Positions 34,849-43,622 are shown, numbered from the stretch's first letter. The stretch: DNA of 64,000 bases from Nocardia rosealba (GCF_020216065.1 NZ_JAIWNA010000008.1:177624-241623), one strand, 5' to 3'. Made by a program: numbers and translations. Notes: generated by a model not told the origin, from the sequence alone.

Positions 34849-35391
34849 TCAGCTCTTGCCGAGCGGTTCTTCCTCGACGAGCTCCTCCAGTTCGGCGACG
34901 ATCTCGTCCATCTCGTCGGGGAACACCCACCGCCGCATCGCCCAGAACCGGAACGCCATCTGCAGCAGGTTGCCGATGACGAACGCGCTCACGAAGTCGG
35001 CGATGTTCTCGGTCAGGAAACTCACATTCGGCTGCCGCAGATCGAACACATAGCTCGAGATCCACAGCGGTATATTGCTCAGCGCCACGCCGATGCCGCT
35101 GACACCGAAGAACAGCAATGCCTCGTGATGTTTCTCGCGGCCGCCGCGATTCTTGAACGACCATTCGCGGTTGAGCACATAGGACGCGATCACCGCGACC
35201 ACGCCGGAAATGATCTTGGCGGTGACCGGCTTTTCCGACAGAACGGTCCATTTGAGCAGGTAGAACAGGCCGCTGTCGATCACGAACGTCGTCGCGCCGA
35301 CGATGGCGAACTTGATCAGCTCTTTATGCCGGAGCGCGAGCTCGCGCAGGCGCGGGGGAAGGACGCTGACCACGTCGTCGACGATTGACAC
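34849..35391 (-). CDS. GtrA-family membrane protein
   Basis: This 180-residue protein from GTG 35391 has four predicted membrane helices, starting with FAIVGATTFVIDSGLFYLL, then IISGVVAVIASYVLNREWSF, a motif region typical of GtrA (PF04138). The C-terminus is acidic (DEIVAELEELVEEEP). GtrA proteins are thought to help move lipid-linked sugars across the membrane for cell-envelope glycans. Its mycobacterial counterpart Rv3277 also sits next to purK. It is divergent from purK across 39 bp. The start is uncertain because the frame stays open far upstream through purK. Confidence 0.85.
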   Translation of the reverse strand: MSIVDDVVSVLPPRLRELALRHKELIKFAIVGATTFVIDSGLFYLLKWTVLSEKPVTAKIISGVVAVIASYVLNREWSFKNRGGREKHHEALLFFGVSGIGVALSNIPLWISSYVFDLRQPNVSFLTENIADFVSAFVIGNLLQMAFRFWAMRRWVFPDEMDEIVAELEELVEEEPLGKS

Positions 35392-35430
35392 GAGTTCCGA
35401 GTGTACCGGTAGCAAAGATTCGCATTCGAC

Positions 35431-36654
35431 ATGACAACATTGCACGACGTGACTGCACGTTCGTTCGATCCGTCTGCCATGCCCACCGTCACGATGGTCG
35501 GTGGGGGCCAGCTCGCGCGCATGACGCACCAGGCCGCGATCGCCCTCGGCCAGCGTCTGCGGGTGCTCGCCGAGAACCCCGGCGATCCCGCCGCCCAGGT
35601 GAGTCCCGATGTCGTGCTCGGTAGCCACGACGACCTGTCCGCGCTGCGCACGGCCGCCAAGGGCTCGCACGCGCTCACCTTCGACCACGAGCACGTGCCG
35701 ACCGAGCACCTCGACGTGCTCGTCGCCGAGGGCGTGAACGTGGCGCCACCGCCGCAGGCGCTGATCTTCGCCCAGGACAAGCTGGCGATGCGGACCAAGC
35801 TGTCCTCGCTGGGTCTGCCGGTGCCCGCGTTCGTCGAGGTCACCTCGCCCGCCGACGCGGTCGCCTTCGGTGACGAGCACGGCTGGCCGTTCGTGCTCAA
35901 GGCCGTGCGCGGCGGGTACGACGGGCGAGGGGTGTGGATGCCCGCCGATGCCGAGGAGGCGACGGCGCTGGTCACCGACCAGCTCGCGCACGGTGTGCAG
36001 CTGCTCGCCGAGGCGAAGGTCGACCTGAAGCGTGAGCTGTCGGCGATGGTCGCTCGTTCGCCGTTCGGGCAGGCGGCCACCTGGCCGGTAGTGGAGACCG
36101 TGCAGCGCAACGGTCAGTGCGCGGTCGTCATCGCACCCGCGCCCGACCTGCCAGAGGACACCGGCGCCCGCGCGGAGACGATGGCGCTGGAACTGGCGGC
36201 CGGGCTCGGTGTGGTCGGTGTGATGGCGGTCGAACTGTTCGAAACGCACGACGGCGAACTGCTGGTCAACGAGCTCGCCATGCGCCCGCACAACTCCGGG
36301 CACTGGGGCATGGACGGTGCGCGGACCGGTCAGTTCGAGCAGCACCTGCGCGCGGTGCTCGACTACCCGCTCGGCGACACAACCCCGTTGGCGCCCGTCA
36401 CGGTGATGGCGAACATTCTCGGCGCGGCCGAGGCGCCCGAGATGTCGATGGACGAACGGCTGCACCACTTGTTCGCCCGGATGCCGGAGGCGAAGGTGCA
36501 CCTGTACGGCAAGGGTGAACGGCCCGACCGCAAGATCGGGCACATCAACATCCTCGGCGACGACGTGGCCGAGGTCCGCGAGCAGGCCGAGCGCGCCGCG
36601 CATTGGATGTCGCACGCGGTTTGGACCGACGGTTGGGACCCGCACGGCGAGTGA
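35431..36654 (+). CDS. purK: 5-(carboxyamino)imidazole ribonucleotide synthase
   Basis: PurK uses ATP and bicarbonate to carboxylate aminoimidazole ribonucleotide in purine synthesis. The 407-residue ATP-grasp protein contains TVTMVGGGQLARMTHQAAIALG at its N-terminus, AFVLKAVRGGYDGRGVW-type ATP-loop residues (WPFVLKAVRGGYDGRG), EVKVDLKRELS-like AEAKVDLKRELSAMVAR, and the metal site ELFETHDGELLVNELAMRPHNSGH. ATG 35431 is the first start; ATG 35479 is also possible. PurE follows 45 bp later and carries out the next step. Confidence 0.95.
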   Translation: MTTLHDVTARSFDPSAMPTVTMVGGGQLARMTHQAAIALGQRLRVLAENPGDPAAQVSPDVVLGSHDDLSALRTAAKGSHALTFDHEHVPTEHLDVLVAEGVNVAPPPQALIFAQDKLAMRTKLSSLGLPVPAFVEVTSPADAVAFGDEHGWPFVLKAVRGGYDGRGVWMPADAEEATALVTDQLAHGVQLLAEAKVDLKRELSAMVARSPFGQAATWPVVETVQRNGQCAVVIAPAPDLPEDTGARAETMALELAAGLGVVGVMAVELFETHDGELLVNELAMRPHNSGHWGMDGARTGQFEQHLRAVLDYPLGDTTPLAPVTVMANILGAAEAPEMSMDERLHHLFARMPEAKVHLYGKGERPDRKIGHINILGDDVAEVREQAERAAHWMSHAVWTDGWDPHGE

Positions 36655-36699
36655 ACCGCTGACAACCCCGCGCACCGCACCTCCGCCGAAAGGAATCAG

Positions 36700-37206
36700 A
36701 TGAGCACCACCGGACCCCAGGTCGGCCTGATCATGGGCAGCGACTCCGACTGGCCAACCATGGAAGCCGCCGCCGAGGCCCTCGCCGAGTTCGGTATCCG
36801 CTTCGAGGTCGGCGTCGTCTCCGCTCACCGCACCCCCCAGCGCATGCTCGACTACGCCCGCGAAGCCGCAGGCCGCGGCCTGAAAGTCATCATCGCTGGC
36901 GCGGGCGGCGCAGCCCACCTCCCCGGCATGGTCGCCTCCGCCACCGCCCTCCCCGTCATCGGCGTCCCCGTCCCCCTGAAATACCTCGACGGCATGGACT
37001 CCCTCCTCTCCATCGTCCAAATGCCCGCAGGCGTCCCCGTAGCCACCGTCTCCATCGGCGGCGCCCGCAACGCAGGCCTCCTCGCCGTCCGCATCCTCGC
37101 GTCTTCCGACGAATCCCTGCGCACCCGCATGGAACAGTTCCAAGCCGGCCTCGAAAAAATGGTCCTGGCCAAAGACGAAGCGCTGCGCACCAAACTTTTG
37201 GGCTGA
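36700..37206 (+). CDS. purE: N5-carboxyaminoimidazole ribonucleotide mutase
   Basis: PurE (class I) moves the carboxylate of N5-CAIR to carbon 4, giving CAIR. The 168-residue protein has the substrate-phosphate motif IMGSDSDWPTMEAA, the active-site segment SAHRTPQRMLDYA with its catalytic His, and IAGAGGAAHLPGMVASATALPVIGVPV. The start ATG 36700 follows AAAGGA. It forms a two-gene unit with purK that ends at a hairpin at 37215-37241. Confidence 0.96.
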   Translation: MSTTGPQVGLIMGSDSDWPTMEAAAEALAEFGIRFEVGVVSAHRTPQRMLDYAREAAGRGLKVIIAGAGGAAHLPGMVASATALPVIGVPVPLKYLDGMDSLLSIVQMPAGVPVATVSIGGARNAGLLAVRILASSDESLRTRMEQFQAGLEKMVLAKDEALRTKLLG

Positions 37207-37214
37207 GAAGGCCG

Positions 37215-37241
37215 AGCCGGTCGCATTTCCGGCGACCGGCT
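37215..37241 (+). terminator. 10-bp hairpin after purE
   Basis: AGCCGGTCGC (37215-37224) pairs perfectly with GCGACCGGCT (37232-37241) around a 7-nt loop. It starts 9 nt after the purE stop. Confidence 0.6.
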
Positions 37242-37313
37242 GCCCGAATTGCCGAATTCCGGTGAACCGCCGCACTTTTCGTACGCTGACCTGCTATCAC
37301 GTACGTTCGCCCC

Positions 37314-38195
37314 ATGGTGACCTCATCGCACGAAGCGATGCATCGGATCTTCCAGCACGACGCGGCAGCGATCGCGCACGCGTTCACTGTGCTGAAGCTA
37401 CCCTTCGCCAAACCGATAGCGGTGGAGCAGGTTTCGGTCGACCTCACCGAGACGGCACCGGTCGAGCGGCGAGCCGACACTGTCCTGGACATCACCACCG
37501 TCGACGACAGATTTCTGATGGTGGTCGAGGCGCAGTCGGCGCCCGACGATTCGCGGCCCGACTCCTGGTCGTATTACGTGACTTTTCTGCGGAACAAATA
37601 CCACCTTCCTGTCATTCTCGTGGTCATCTGCCATGATCACCTCACAGCGCGGTGGGCGAGCACCCCGATGGAAATCGGTCACACATTCTGGACCACGATC
37701 ACCCTGTATCCGCTGGTGCTCGGGCCACACAACGTTCCCGCTGTCACCGACCCGGCCCTCGTGATTCAAGACCTACCTTTGGCTGCGCTGTCGGCCGTCA
37801 CCCATGCCCGCGAAGCGGATATCGGTGCGATACTGGAGGCAATCGTCACAGGTATCCGCCGGACGGGCGGCGATGAGACGACCGAGTTCTACGTCGAGTT
37901 GATCGAGCAGGGCATCTCTCATACCGCAGCGGCCGAAACCTGGAGGAAGTACATGGCCACCGATCTCTCGTTCTTTCGTTCCGAGTCCGCGCAGAAGCTC
38001 AGGGCGCAGGGACGTGAGGAAGGCGTCGCCGTGGGTCAGGCCAAAGCTGTGCTGCAGGTCTTGCGGTACAGAGAGGTCGTTGTCACTGATGCGGCCGCGC
38101 AGCGGATTCGTGACTGTCAGGACGAGGCGAAGTTGGCCACGTGGTTGCGCCGGGCACTGGAGGTGTCCTCGGTCGCCGAGTTGTTCGATGACTGA
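37314..38195 (+). CDS. Rpn-like / PD-(D/E)XK nuclease-family protein
   Basis: The 293-residue protein begins MVTSSHEAMHRIFQHD, the opening of a family with many copies in actinobacterial genomes. The core has RRADTVLDI followed by FLMVVEAQSAPD. This D...ExQ arrangement resembles the PD-(D/E)XK catalytic pair of Rpn (recombination-promoting nuclease) and transposase-associated proteins. The segments SWSYYVTFLRNKYHLPVILVV and LGPHNVPAVTDPAL support the match. The C-terminus is a charged helix (RAQGREEGVAVGQAKAVLQVL). It separates purE from fadE25, which are adjacent in M. tuberculosis. No inverted repeats or target duplication are visible. Its true substrate and role are not known. Confidence 0.65.
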   Translation: MVTSSHEAMHRIFQHDAAAIAHAFTVLKLPFAKPIAVEQVSVDLTETAPVERRADTVLDITTVDDRFLMVVEAQSAPDDSRPDSWSYYVTFLRNKYHLPVILVVICHDHLTARWASTPMEIGHTFWTTITLYPLVLGPHNVPAVTDPALVIQDLPLAALSAVTHAREADIGAILEAIVTGIRRTGGDETTEFYVELIEQGISHTAAAETWRKYMATDLSFFRSESAQKLRAQGREEGVAVGQAKAVLQVLRYREVVVTDAAAQRIRDCQDEAKLATWLRRALEVSSVAELFDD

Positions 38196-38265
38196 TCCGC
38201 TGACGAGTGAATGTCCGTCGGTGTCGCGTGAGGCGGCTGTAGGGCGGTGACTACGGTTGACGTCC

Positions 38266-38925
38266 GTGGCACAGGATGATGCGGCGCAGTTTCGGCTGAC
38301 GGTGGTTGATCAGGCGTTGCGGTTGTTTGCCGAGCGGGGGTATGAGGCGACGACGGTCGACGAGATCGCGGTGGCGGCGGGGATTTCCCGGCGGACGTTC
38401 TTTCGGCAGTTCCGGTCGAAAGAGGACGTGATCTTCGCCGATCACGAGTTCCAGCTGGCATCGGCACAGGAGTTCCTGGCCGAGGGGCGGGGGGATCCGT
38501 GGGATGCGGTGTGTGAGGCCGTGATCGGGGTGTTCGAGCGGTTCACGCAGTGGCGCGATATCGCGGCGCGGCGGTATCAGGTGGTGCGGCGGGTGCCCGC
38601 ATTGCGGGAGCGGGAGATCGTCACCGTGTTCCGGTACGAGCGGTTGTTCACCGAGTTCCTGCGCGAACGGCTACCGGAGACGCCGGATCTGGCGCGCGTG
38701 CAGTTCACGGCCGCGGTGACCGCAACTCACAACTACCTGTTGCGGCGGATGGTGCGTGGCGAACCGGGGGCGGCGGTGAGCGATCTGCGGACCGAACTCG
38801 CGCTGATTCCCCGTGGCAGGCGCGACGCGTCCGAGGGAGAGGAACTGGTGGTCGCGGTGTTTCCGCGCGACATGCCGCCGCGCGAGCTGGCCGACCGGCT
38901 CACCGCGCGCCTCGGTAACCTGTGA
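38266..38925 (+). CDS. TetR-family transcriptional regulator
   Basis: The 219-residue regulator starts at GTG 38266; TTG 38257 would add three residues. The N-terminal helix-turn-helix is FRLTVVDQALRLFAERG, then TTVDEIAVAAGISRRTFFRQFRSKEDV. The ~150-residue C-terminal domain has GEPGAAVSDLRTELALI and ends RELADRLTARLGNL, and no ligand can be read from it. It lies 171 bp upstream of fadE25, whose upstream region carries a palindrome, so it could regulate that gene. A TACGGT box lies 8 nt before the GTG. Confidence 0.85.
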   Translation: MAQDDAAQFRLTVVDQALRLFAERGYEATTVDEIAVAAGISRRTFFRQFRSKEDVIFADHEFQLASAQEFLAEGRGDPWDAVCEAVIGVFERFTQWRDIAARRYQVVRRVPALREREIVTVFRYERLFTEFLRERLPETPDLARVQFTAAVTATHNYLLRRMVRGEPGAAVSDLRTELALIPRGRRDASEGEELVVAVFPRDMPPRELADRLTARLGNL

Positions 38926-39005
38926 GCCACCGGGCTCGCGGCACCACGCAAAAGTGACACTCGGTGCCACACCCATATCCCCATGTAGCGGTAGAGTGCC
39001 GCGCG

Positions 39006-39011
39006 TATAAT
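39006..39011 (+). promoter_or_regulatory. consensus -10 box TATAAT upstream of fadE25
   Basis: A perfect TATAAT lies 86 bp before the fadE25 start in otherwise GC-rich DNA. The expected -35 position shows only a poor match. A near-perfect palindrome, TTGGCACtgcGTGCCGA (39022-39038), lies just downstream, where a bound repressor could block transcription. Confidence 0.5.
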
Positions 39012-39021
39012 CCTTTGTGGA

Positions 39022-39038
39022 TTGGCACTGCGTGCCGA
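39022..39038. promoter_or_regulatory. palindrome TTGGCACtgcGTGCCGA in the fadE25 leader
   Basis: The 7-bp arms match at six positions around a 3-nt centre. The site is 10 nt downstream of the TATAAT box. The adjacent TetR gene is a candidate for the binding protein. Confidence 0.35.
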
Positions 39039-39096
39039 ACGTAAGCCCGCTGTGCGAGGCGCAGCGAACACCACCAGAACCAGGAGTGTGCCTTCG

Positions 39097-40254
39097 ATGG
39101 CTGGAAACCCCGATTTCGACCTGTTCAAGCTCGAGGACTTCCACGACGAGCTGCGGCAGGCCATCCGCGGCCTGGCCGAGAAGGAGATCGCGCCCTACGC
39201 CAAGGACGTCGACGGCAACGCCCGGTTCCCCGAGGAGGCGCTCACCGCCCTCAACGCCGCGGGTTTCAACGCCGTGCACGTGCCGGAGGCCTACGGCGGC
39301 CAGGGCGCCGACTCCGTCGCCACCTGCATCGTGATCGAGGAAGTGGCCCGCGTCTGCGGTTCCTCCTCGCTGATCCCGGCCGTCAACAAGCTCGGCACCA
39401 TGGGCCTGATCCTCAACGGCTCCGAGGAACTGAAGCAGAAGGTCCTCGGCGACCTGGTCGAGGGCAAGATGGCCTCGTACTGTCTGTCCGAGCGTGAGGC
39501 CGGCTCCGATGCCGCCTCCATGCGCACCCGCGCCAAGGCCGACGGCGACGACTGGATCATCAACGGCTCCAAGTGCTGGATCACCAACGGCGGCAAGTCC
39601 GAGTGGTACACCGTGATGGCCGTGACCGACGCCGACAAGGGCGCCAACGGCATCTCCGCGTTCATGGTGCACAAGGACGACGAGGGCTTCGTCGTCGGCC
39701 CGCTCGAGCACAAGCTCGGCATCAAGGGTTCGCCGACGGCCGAGCTGTACTTCGAGAACTGCCGCATCCCCGGCGACCGCATCATCGGCGAGCCCGGCAC
39801 CGGCTTCAAGACCGCGCTGCAGACCCTCGACCACACCCGCCCGACCATCGGCGCGCAGGCCGTCGGCCTGGCCCAGGGCGCGCTCGACGCCACGATCGCC
39901 TACACCAAGGACCGCAAGCAGTTCGGCAAGTCCATCGCCGACTTCCAGAACACCCAGTTCATGATCGCCGACATGGCGATGAAGATCGAGGCCGCCCGCC
40001 TCATGGTCTACACCTCCGCGGCCCGCGCCGAGCGTGGCGAGAAGAACCTCGGCTTCATCTCCGCCGCCGCCAAGTGCTTCGCCTCGGACGTGGCCATGGA
40101 AGTCACCACCAACGCCGTCCAGCTCTTCGGCGGCGCCGGCTACACCACCGACTTCCCGGTCGAACGCATGATGCGCGACGCCAAGATCACCCAGATCTAC
40201 GAGGGCACCAACCAGATCCAGCGCCTCGTCATGAGCCGCCAGCTCCTGCGCTGA
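39097..40254 (+). CDS. fadE25: acyl-CoA dehydrogenase
   Basis: This flavoenzyme introduces the trans-2 double bond in fatty acyl-CoA during beta-oxidation. The 385-residue protein has the full acyl-CoA dehydrogenase order. An N-terminal helical domain comes first. The FAD/substrate motif YCLSEREAGSDAASM and WITNGG follow, then the middle beta-domain (KLGIKGSPTAELYFENCRIPGDRIIGE). The C-terminal helices carry RKQFGKSIADFQ and the catalytic Glu in QIYEGTNQIQRLVMSRQLL. Start ATG 39097 lies downstream of CAGGAG. Its place after purE matches M. tuberculosis fadE25 (Rv3274c). A strong hairpin follows. Confidence 0.93.
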   Translation: MAGNPDFDLFKLEDFHDELRQAIRGLAEKEIAPYAKDVDGNARFPEEALTALNAAGFNAVHVPEAYGGQGADSVATCIVIEEVARVCGSSSLIPAVNKLGTMGLILNGSEELKQKVLGDLVEGKMASYCLSEREAGSDAASMRTRAKADGDDWIINGSKCWITNGGKSEWYTVMAVTDADKGANGISAFMVHKDDEGFVVGPLEHKLGIKGSPTAELYFENCRIPGDRIIGEPGTGFKTALQTLDHTRPTIGAQAVGLAQGALDATIAYTKDRKQFGKSIADFQNTQFMIADMAMKIEAARLMVYTSAARAERGEKNLGFISAAAKCFASDVAMEVTTNAVQLFGGAGYTTDFPVERMMRDAKITQIYEGTNQIQRLVMSRQLLR

Positions 40255-40271
40255 TCCCTTCAGCGTTGAAC

Positions 40272-40298
40272 GCCCCCGGCAGGATTCCTGCCGGGGGC
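40272..40298 (+). terminator. 13-bp hairpin after fadE25
   Basis: GCCCCCGGCAGGA (40272-40284) is repeated inverted at 40286-40298, followed by TTCGTTT. The hairpin begins 18 nt after the stop codon. It is a strong intrinsic terminator. Confidence 0.85.
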
Positions 40299-40590
40299 TT
40301 CGTTTCATCTGGCCCCGACCACCTTTCGCCACTCGGAACGGCGAGATCTTCGCTCGAAACAATGAGGCGGCCGAACCCTCACCGATTCGAACGTGCCGAG
40401 CGGAGAGCAACTGGGGAGAACAGCTTCCAGTGCGGCGACCTGCAAAGGGGTGTCAGGAGACCCGAAGGACATCCGCGCCCTTTGGTAATCGACACAGCTC
40501 GCTGCTGGGAGCCCGCCGGCGATGGCTCGAGTCGTTAGCGTGATCGCCCGAGTGGCCGGGAATGCGGCCGGTGATTCTCGAGGTGATGTG

Positions 40591-41259
40591 GTGCGACGTG
40601 ACCGGATGGCTCGGTGGGTCGCGGTGTTGGGGGTTGGGGTGGCGTTGGCCGGGTGTGCGGCCGAGGAGGCGCCGGGGATCGTGGCGCTGAAATCGTTGCC
40701 TCGGCTGGCCGAGTACCCGGCCGGGTATTCGCTGGTGGGCAAGCCGGCAAGTATCACCGCCGCCGAGGCGGGTACGGCGTTGCCGCTCACCTTCACCGAT
40801 GAGGTGTGCCGTCCGCTGATCGAGAATCCGATCGGTGCGGGGGCGCGGGAGTCGGTGGCTTCGAATACGAGCCCGGCGGTGTTCCTCGTCCAGATCGTCG
40901 AATCCGACTCGGCGGTGGCGGGTTTGACCGACCTCGTGCAGCGGTGCGCGAACGTCGAGGCGCGCACCGGGGACCGCACCTTGAAGATGGCCGTGTCGAC
41001 GGGGGAGGCGCCGAAGACGGTAGCTTCGGAAGCCGTCGTCATCCGGACGAACGGGAACCAGGAGACGCGCGTCGAGGGTGCGCCGCCGGTGCAGACGCCG
41101 GTCGCCCAGCAGCGTGTTGTCGCCAGGGTCGGGAAGTACGTGGTGTCCGCGCTGGTGATGCTGTCCGCGATGTCGGAGCAGAGCCAGACCGCCGAGCTCG
41201 AGGTGCTGCGACGGGTCTACGAGATCGCCGTCGACCAACTGGCCCGCGAGATCGCGTGA
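40591..41259 (+). CDS. putative lipoprotein of unknown function
   Basis: The product starts at GTG 40591, 5 nt after GAGGTGAT, and has 222 residues. Residues 1-21 form a lipoprotein signal (basic start, hydrophobic AVLGVGVALAG) with lipobox LAGC and acylated Cys22. The mature part has two more cysteines (DEVCRPL and QRCANV) that could pair. It has no recognisable enzymatic motif and resembles small actinobacterial lipoproteins with a sensor-like fold. It ends 4 bp before the stop of the convergent GNAT gene. Confidence 0.7.
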   Translation: MRRDRMARWVAVLGVGVALAGCAAEEAPGIVALKSLPRLAEYPAGYSLVGKPASITAAEAGTALPLTFTDEVCRPLIENPIGAGARESVASNTSPAVFLVQIVESDSAVAGLTDLVQRCANVEARTGDRTLKMAVSTGEAPKTVASEAVVIRTNGNQETRVEGAPPVQTPVAQQRVVARVGKYVVSALVMLSAMSEQSQTAELEVLRRVYEIAVDQLAREIA

Positions 41260-41263
41260 GCGC

Positions 41264-41548
41264 TCAGGGGACCAGTTCGGCGTATTCGGGGTGTTCGGCG
41301 ATGTACTTCTCGACGTACCAGCAGGTGGGCACGACCTGGTAGCCGTTGGTCCGGGAGTCGTCGAGGCCGTATTTGACCACGTCGGCGGCGACCCCGCGGC
41401 CCCGGAACTCGGGGAAGGTCATGGTGTGGTGGAAGTCGCGGACTTTGGTGTCCTCGCGTTCGGCGTAGTCGGCGTATCCCGCGAGGACGTCGTCGAGGTA
41501 GATCTCGTAGCGGGTATCGGCGACGTTGTGCTCGAGCCTGGTGGTCAT
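41264..41548 (-). CDS. small GNAT N-acetyltransferase (YidJ/Gcn5-like)
   Basis: This 94-residue, single-domain GNAT belongs to the short group. ARYEIYLD-like TRYEIYLDDVLAGYADY is followed by FHHTMTFPEFRGRGVAADVVKYGLD, where RGRGVA is the acetyl-CoA phosphate loop. It ends VVPTCWYVEKYIAEHPEYAELV, typical of this family. The start is ATG 41548; the longer frame to 41686 overlaps the FAD-oxidase gene. The acceptor substrate is unknown. Confidence 0.8.
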   Translation of the reverse strand: MTTRLEHNVADTRYEIYLDDVLAGYADYAEREDTKVRDFHHTMTFPEFRGRGVAADVVKYGLDDSRTNGYQVVPTCWYVEKYIAEHPEYAELVP

Positions 41549-41583
41549 ACCGGATGCTAACCCGTCGCGGTCGGCGGATGTTC

Positions 41584-42957
41584 CTACAGGACCGCGCCGG
41601 GGTTGAGGATGCCCGCCGGGTCGAGCGCGTCCTTGATGCGGCGGGTCAGGGCCATCACCTCGGAGCCGACCTGGTCGGGTAGCCACGCCTTCTTGAGCCT
41701 GCCCACGCCGTGCTCACCGGTGATGGTGCCACCGAGGGTGATGGCCAGGTCCATGATCTCGCCGAAGGCGCGGTGGGCGCGGGCGGTGTTGTCGGGGTCG
41801 GTGGGGTCGTGCACGATCAGCGGGTGGGTGTTGCCGTCGCCCGCGTGGGCGATGACGGAGATCAGCACGTCGTTGCGTTCCCCGATGGCGGCCACGCCGG
41901 TGATGAGCTCACCGAGCCGGGGCAACGGCACGCCGACGTCCTCGAGCAGCAGCGGCCCGATCCGTTCCACCGCCGGAATCGCGAACCGCCGCGCGGCGGT
42001 GAAGGCTTCACCTTCGTCAGGATCGGCGGTGTGGAAAACCTCTGTCGCCCCGGCCTTTTCGCACAGCGCGAGCATCGTCTGGGCTTCGTGCGTCGCGTAC
42101 TCGCCGGGTGCGTCCGACCGGGCGACGAGCAGTGCGGCGGCGGTGCGATCCAACCCCATCCGCATCTCGTCCTCGACGGCATTGATCGCGACGGTGTCCA
42201 TGAACTCGAGCATCGCGGGCCGCAGTGCCGAGGTGATCGCGAGGATCGCGTCGGTGGCGGCGGTGAGTGTGGCGAAACCGGCGACCACGGTGGCCTGCGG
42301 TGGTTGGGCGGGCAGCAGGCGCAACGTGAGTTCCGTGATGACCCCGAGCGTGCCTTCACTGCCGACGAACAGCTTGGTCAGCGACAACCCCGCCGAGTCC
42401 TTCAGCCGAGGCCCACCGAGGCGAACCACGGTTCCGTCGGCGAGGACCACTTCCATGCCGAGCACGTAATCGGTGGTCACACCGTATTTCACGCAGCACA
42501 GCCCACCCGCGTTGGTGGCCGCGTTGCCGCCGATCGAGCACATCTCGAACGACGACGGGTCCGGCGGATACCACAGCCCCTCGGCCGCGACGGCCCGCTT
42601 CACCTCCGCATTGAGCAGGCCCGGCTGCACCACCGCGGTGCGTGTCACGGGATCGACGGTGATCTCGCGCATCAATTCGGTGGACAGCACGAGCCCGCCG
42701 TCCACCGCCGTCGCGCCGCCCGAGAGCCCCGACCCGGCGCCGCGTGGCACCACCGGCACCCCGTGCGCCTGCGCCCAGCGCAGCGTGGCCGCCACATCGG
42801 CGGTACTGCGCGCCCGCACCACCGCCACCGGCGTCCCCGCCTGGGGGTCACGAGCCCAATCCTGCCGATACCCCTCCATCACATCGGCATCGACTACAAC
42901 TGCCCCCTCGGAAATCTCCGAAACCAGCGAATCCAGATCCACCCGGCGATCGTCCAT
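41584..42957 (-). CDS. FAD-linked oxidase, GlcD / D-2-hydroxyacid dehydrogenase type
   Basis: The 457-residue flavoprotein has an N-terminal PCMH FAD-binding domain (VPVVPRGAGSGLSGGATAVDGG, then WYPPDPSSFEMCSIGGNAATNAGG). Its C-terminal oxidase domain has HAGDGNTHPLIVHDP, GTITGEHGVGRLKKAWL and the ending LDPAGILNPGAVL. The family oxidises glycolate, D-lactate or related 2-hydroxyacids. The substrate cannot be decided here, and no GlcE/GlcF partners are adjacent. It is transcribed just upstream of the small GNAT gene, 35 bp apart, on the same strand. Confidence 0.88.
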   Translation of the reverse strand: MDDRRVDLDSLVSEISEGAVVVDADVMEGYRQDWARDPQAGTPVAVVRARSTADVAATLRWAQAHGVPVVPRGAGSGLSGGATAVDGGLVLSTELMREITVDPVTRTAVVQPGLLNAEVKRAVAAEGLWYPPDPSSFEMCSIGGNAATNAGGLCCVKYGVTTDYVLGMEVVLADGTVVRLGGPRLKDSAGLSLTKLFVGSEGTLGVITELTLRLLPAQPPQATVVAGFATLTAATDAILAITSALRPAMLEFMDTVAINAVEDEMRMGLDRTAAALLVARSDAPGEYATHEAQTMLALCEKAGATEVFHTADPDEGEAFTAARRFAIPAVERIGPLLLEDVGVPLPRLGELITGVAAIGERNDVLISVIAHAGDGNTHPLIVHDPTDPDNTARAHRAFGEIMDLAITLGGTITGEHGVGRLKKAWLPDQVGSEVMALTRRIKDALDPAGILNPGAVL

Positions 42958-43265
42958 TCCCCACGCTAACCCGACCAGGCCCTCTCGAGTATGCGATCGC
43001 CACGCTCTGGTGGCGGCGTCACCCGAGAGCCCAACGCCACCAGAACCTGGTGATCAACCGTCCAGATGTGATGTGTGACCGAACAGGGCCGCGAGGGCAT
43101 GGTTGTGATTCGGCGCGGCCGGTTGGTGTATACGGCGTTTGAGTGGTCACAATGCAGGGGAGGGTGTGATTTTGTCGGGGCGCCCGGCGTGTTTTCTTGT
43201 TCCGTTGCCTGCGCATCGCGCACGCGATGTCGTTGTGCCGCACCGTTTTTCGCAGGGAGGATCGG
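42958..43265. other. 308-bp intergenic stretch without a supported gene
   Basis: This region separates the divergent FAD oxidase and the small hypothetical gene. Short open frames on both strands lack ribosome-binding sites and codon bias. It should carry promoters for both sides. A GTATAC sequence lies near 43129, but I see no convincing operator or hairpin. Confidence 0.5.
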
Positions 43266-43562
43266 ATGATGAGGGAACCTCGGGACCGGGCCGAGCTGGT
43301 CGGCGCGCTGCTGGGCGCCGATATCGAGGCCGACGCGATGCGTCGCGTGTACGCGGGCGACCACGACGACTGGATGACGGCGCTCGAGTCGACGGGCCTG
43401 TTCGATCTGCGCGCGCTCGCCGAGATCGCGAGCTCGTGGGCCGCCGACCCGCGCGTACTGCGTGACGCGCTGCTGGCCGAGGCCGACGAATTCACCCGCC
43501 GCCGTTGCCTCGCCGAGTGGGCGGCGCTCGAGCGCGGTCCGGTCGTGGCCGTCGGCCGCTAG
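43266..43562 (+). CDS. small helical protein of unknown function
   Basis: This 98-residue product starts at ATG 43266, 5 nt after GGGAGG; a second ATG follows at 43269. The sequence MMREPRDRAELVGALLGADIEADAM-type start is rich in Ala, Glu, Asp, Arg and Leu and should be all-helical and cytoplasmic. No signal peptide, cysteine or motif is seen. The reading frame has the strong third-position GC of a real gene. It may be co-transcribed with the downstream GtrA gene (60-bp gap). Confidence 0.6.
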   Translation: MMREPRDRAELVGALLGADIEADAMRRVYAGDHDDWMTALESTGLFDLRALAEIASSWAADPRVLRDALLAEADEFTRRRCLAEWAALERGPVVAVGR

Positions 43563-43622
43563 CGCTCAGGGCGTTTGCCCGTTGCTCACCTCGATGTCAT
43601 GTGCCGCTGGCAGGCTGACCGG

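Noticed and set aside
35428..37275. Extended minus-strand frame upstream of the GtrA gene (808 codons in total)
   Set aside because: It crosses purK and purE on the opposite strand. Only the part from GTG 35391 shows GtrA features.
37314..38195. Insertion sequence at the Rpn-like gene
   Set aside because: No terminal inverted repeats, target duplication or DDE/HUH transposase motif is visible.
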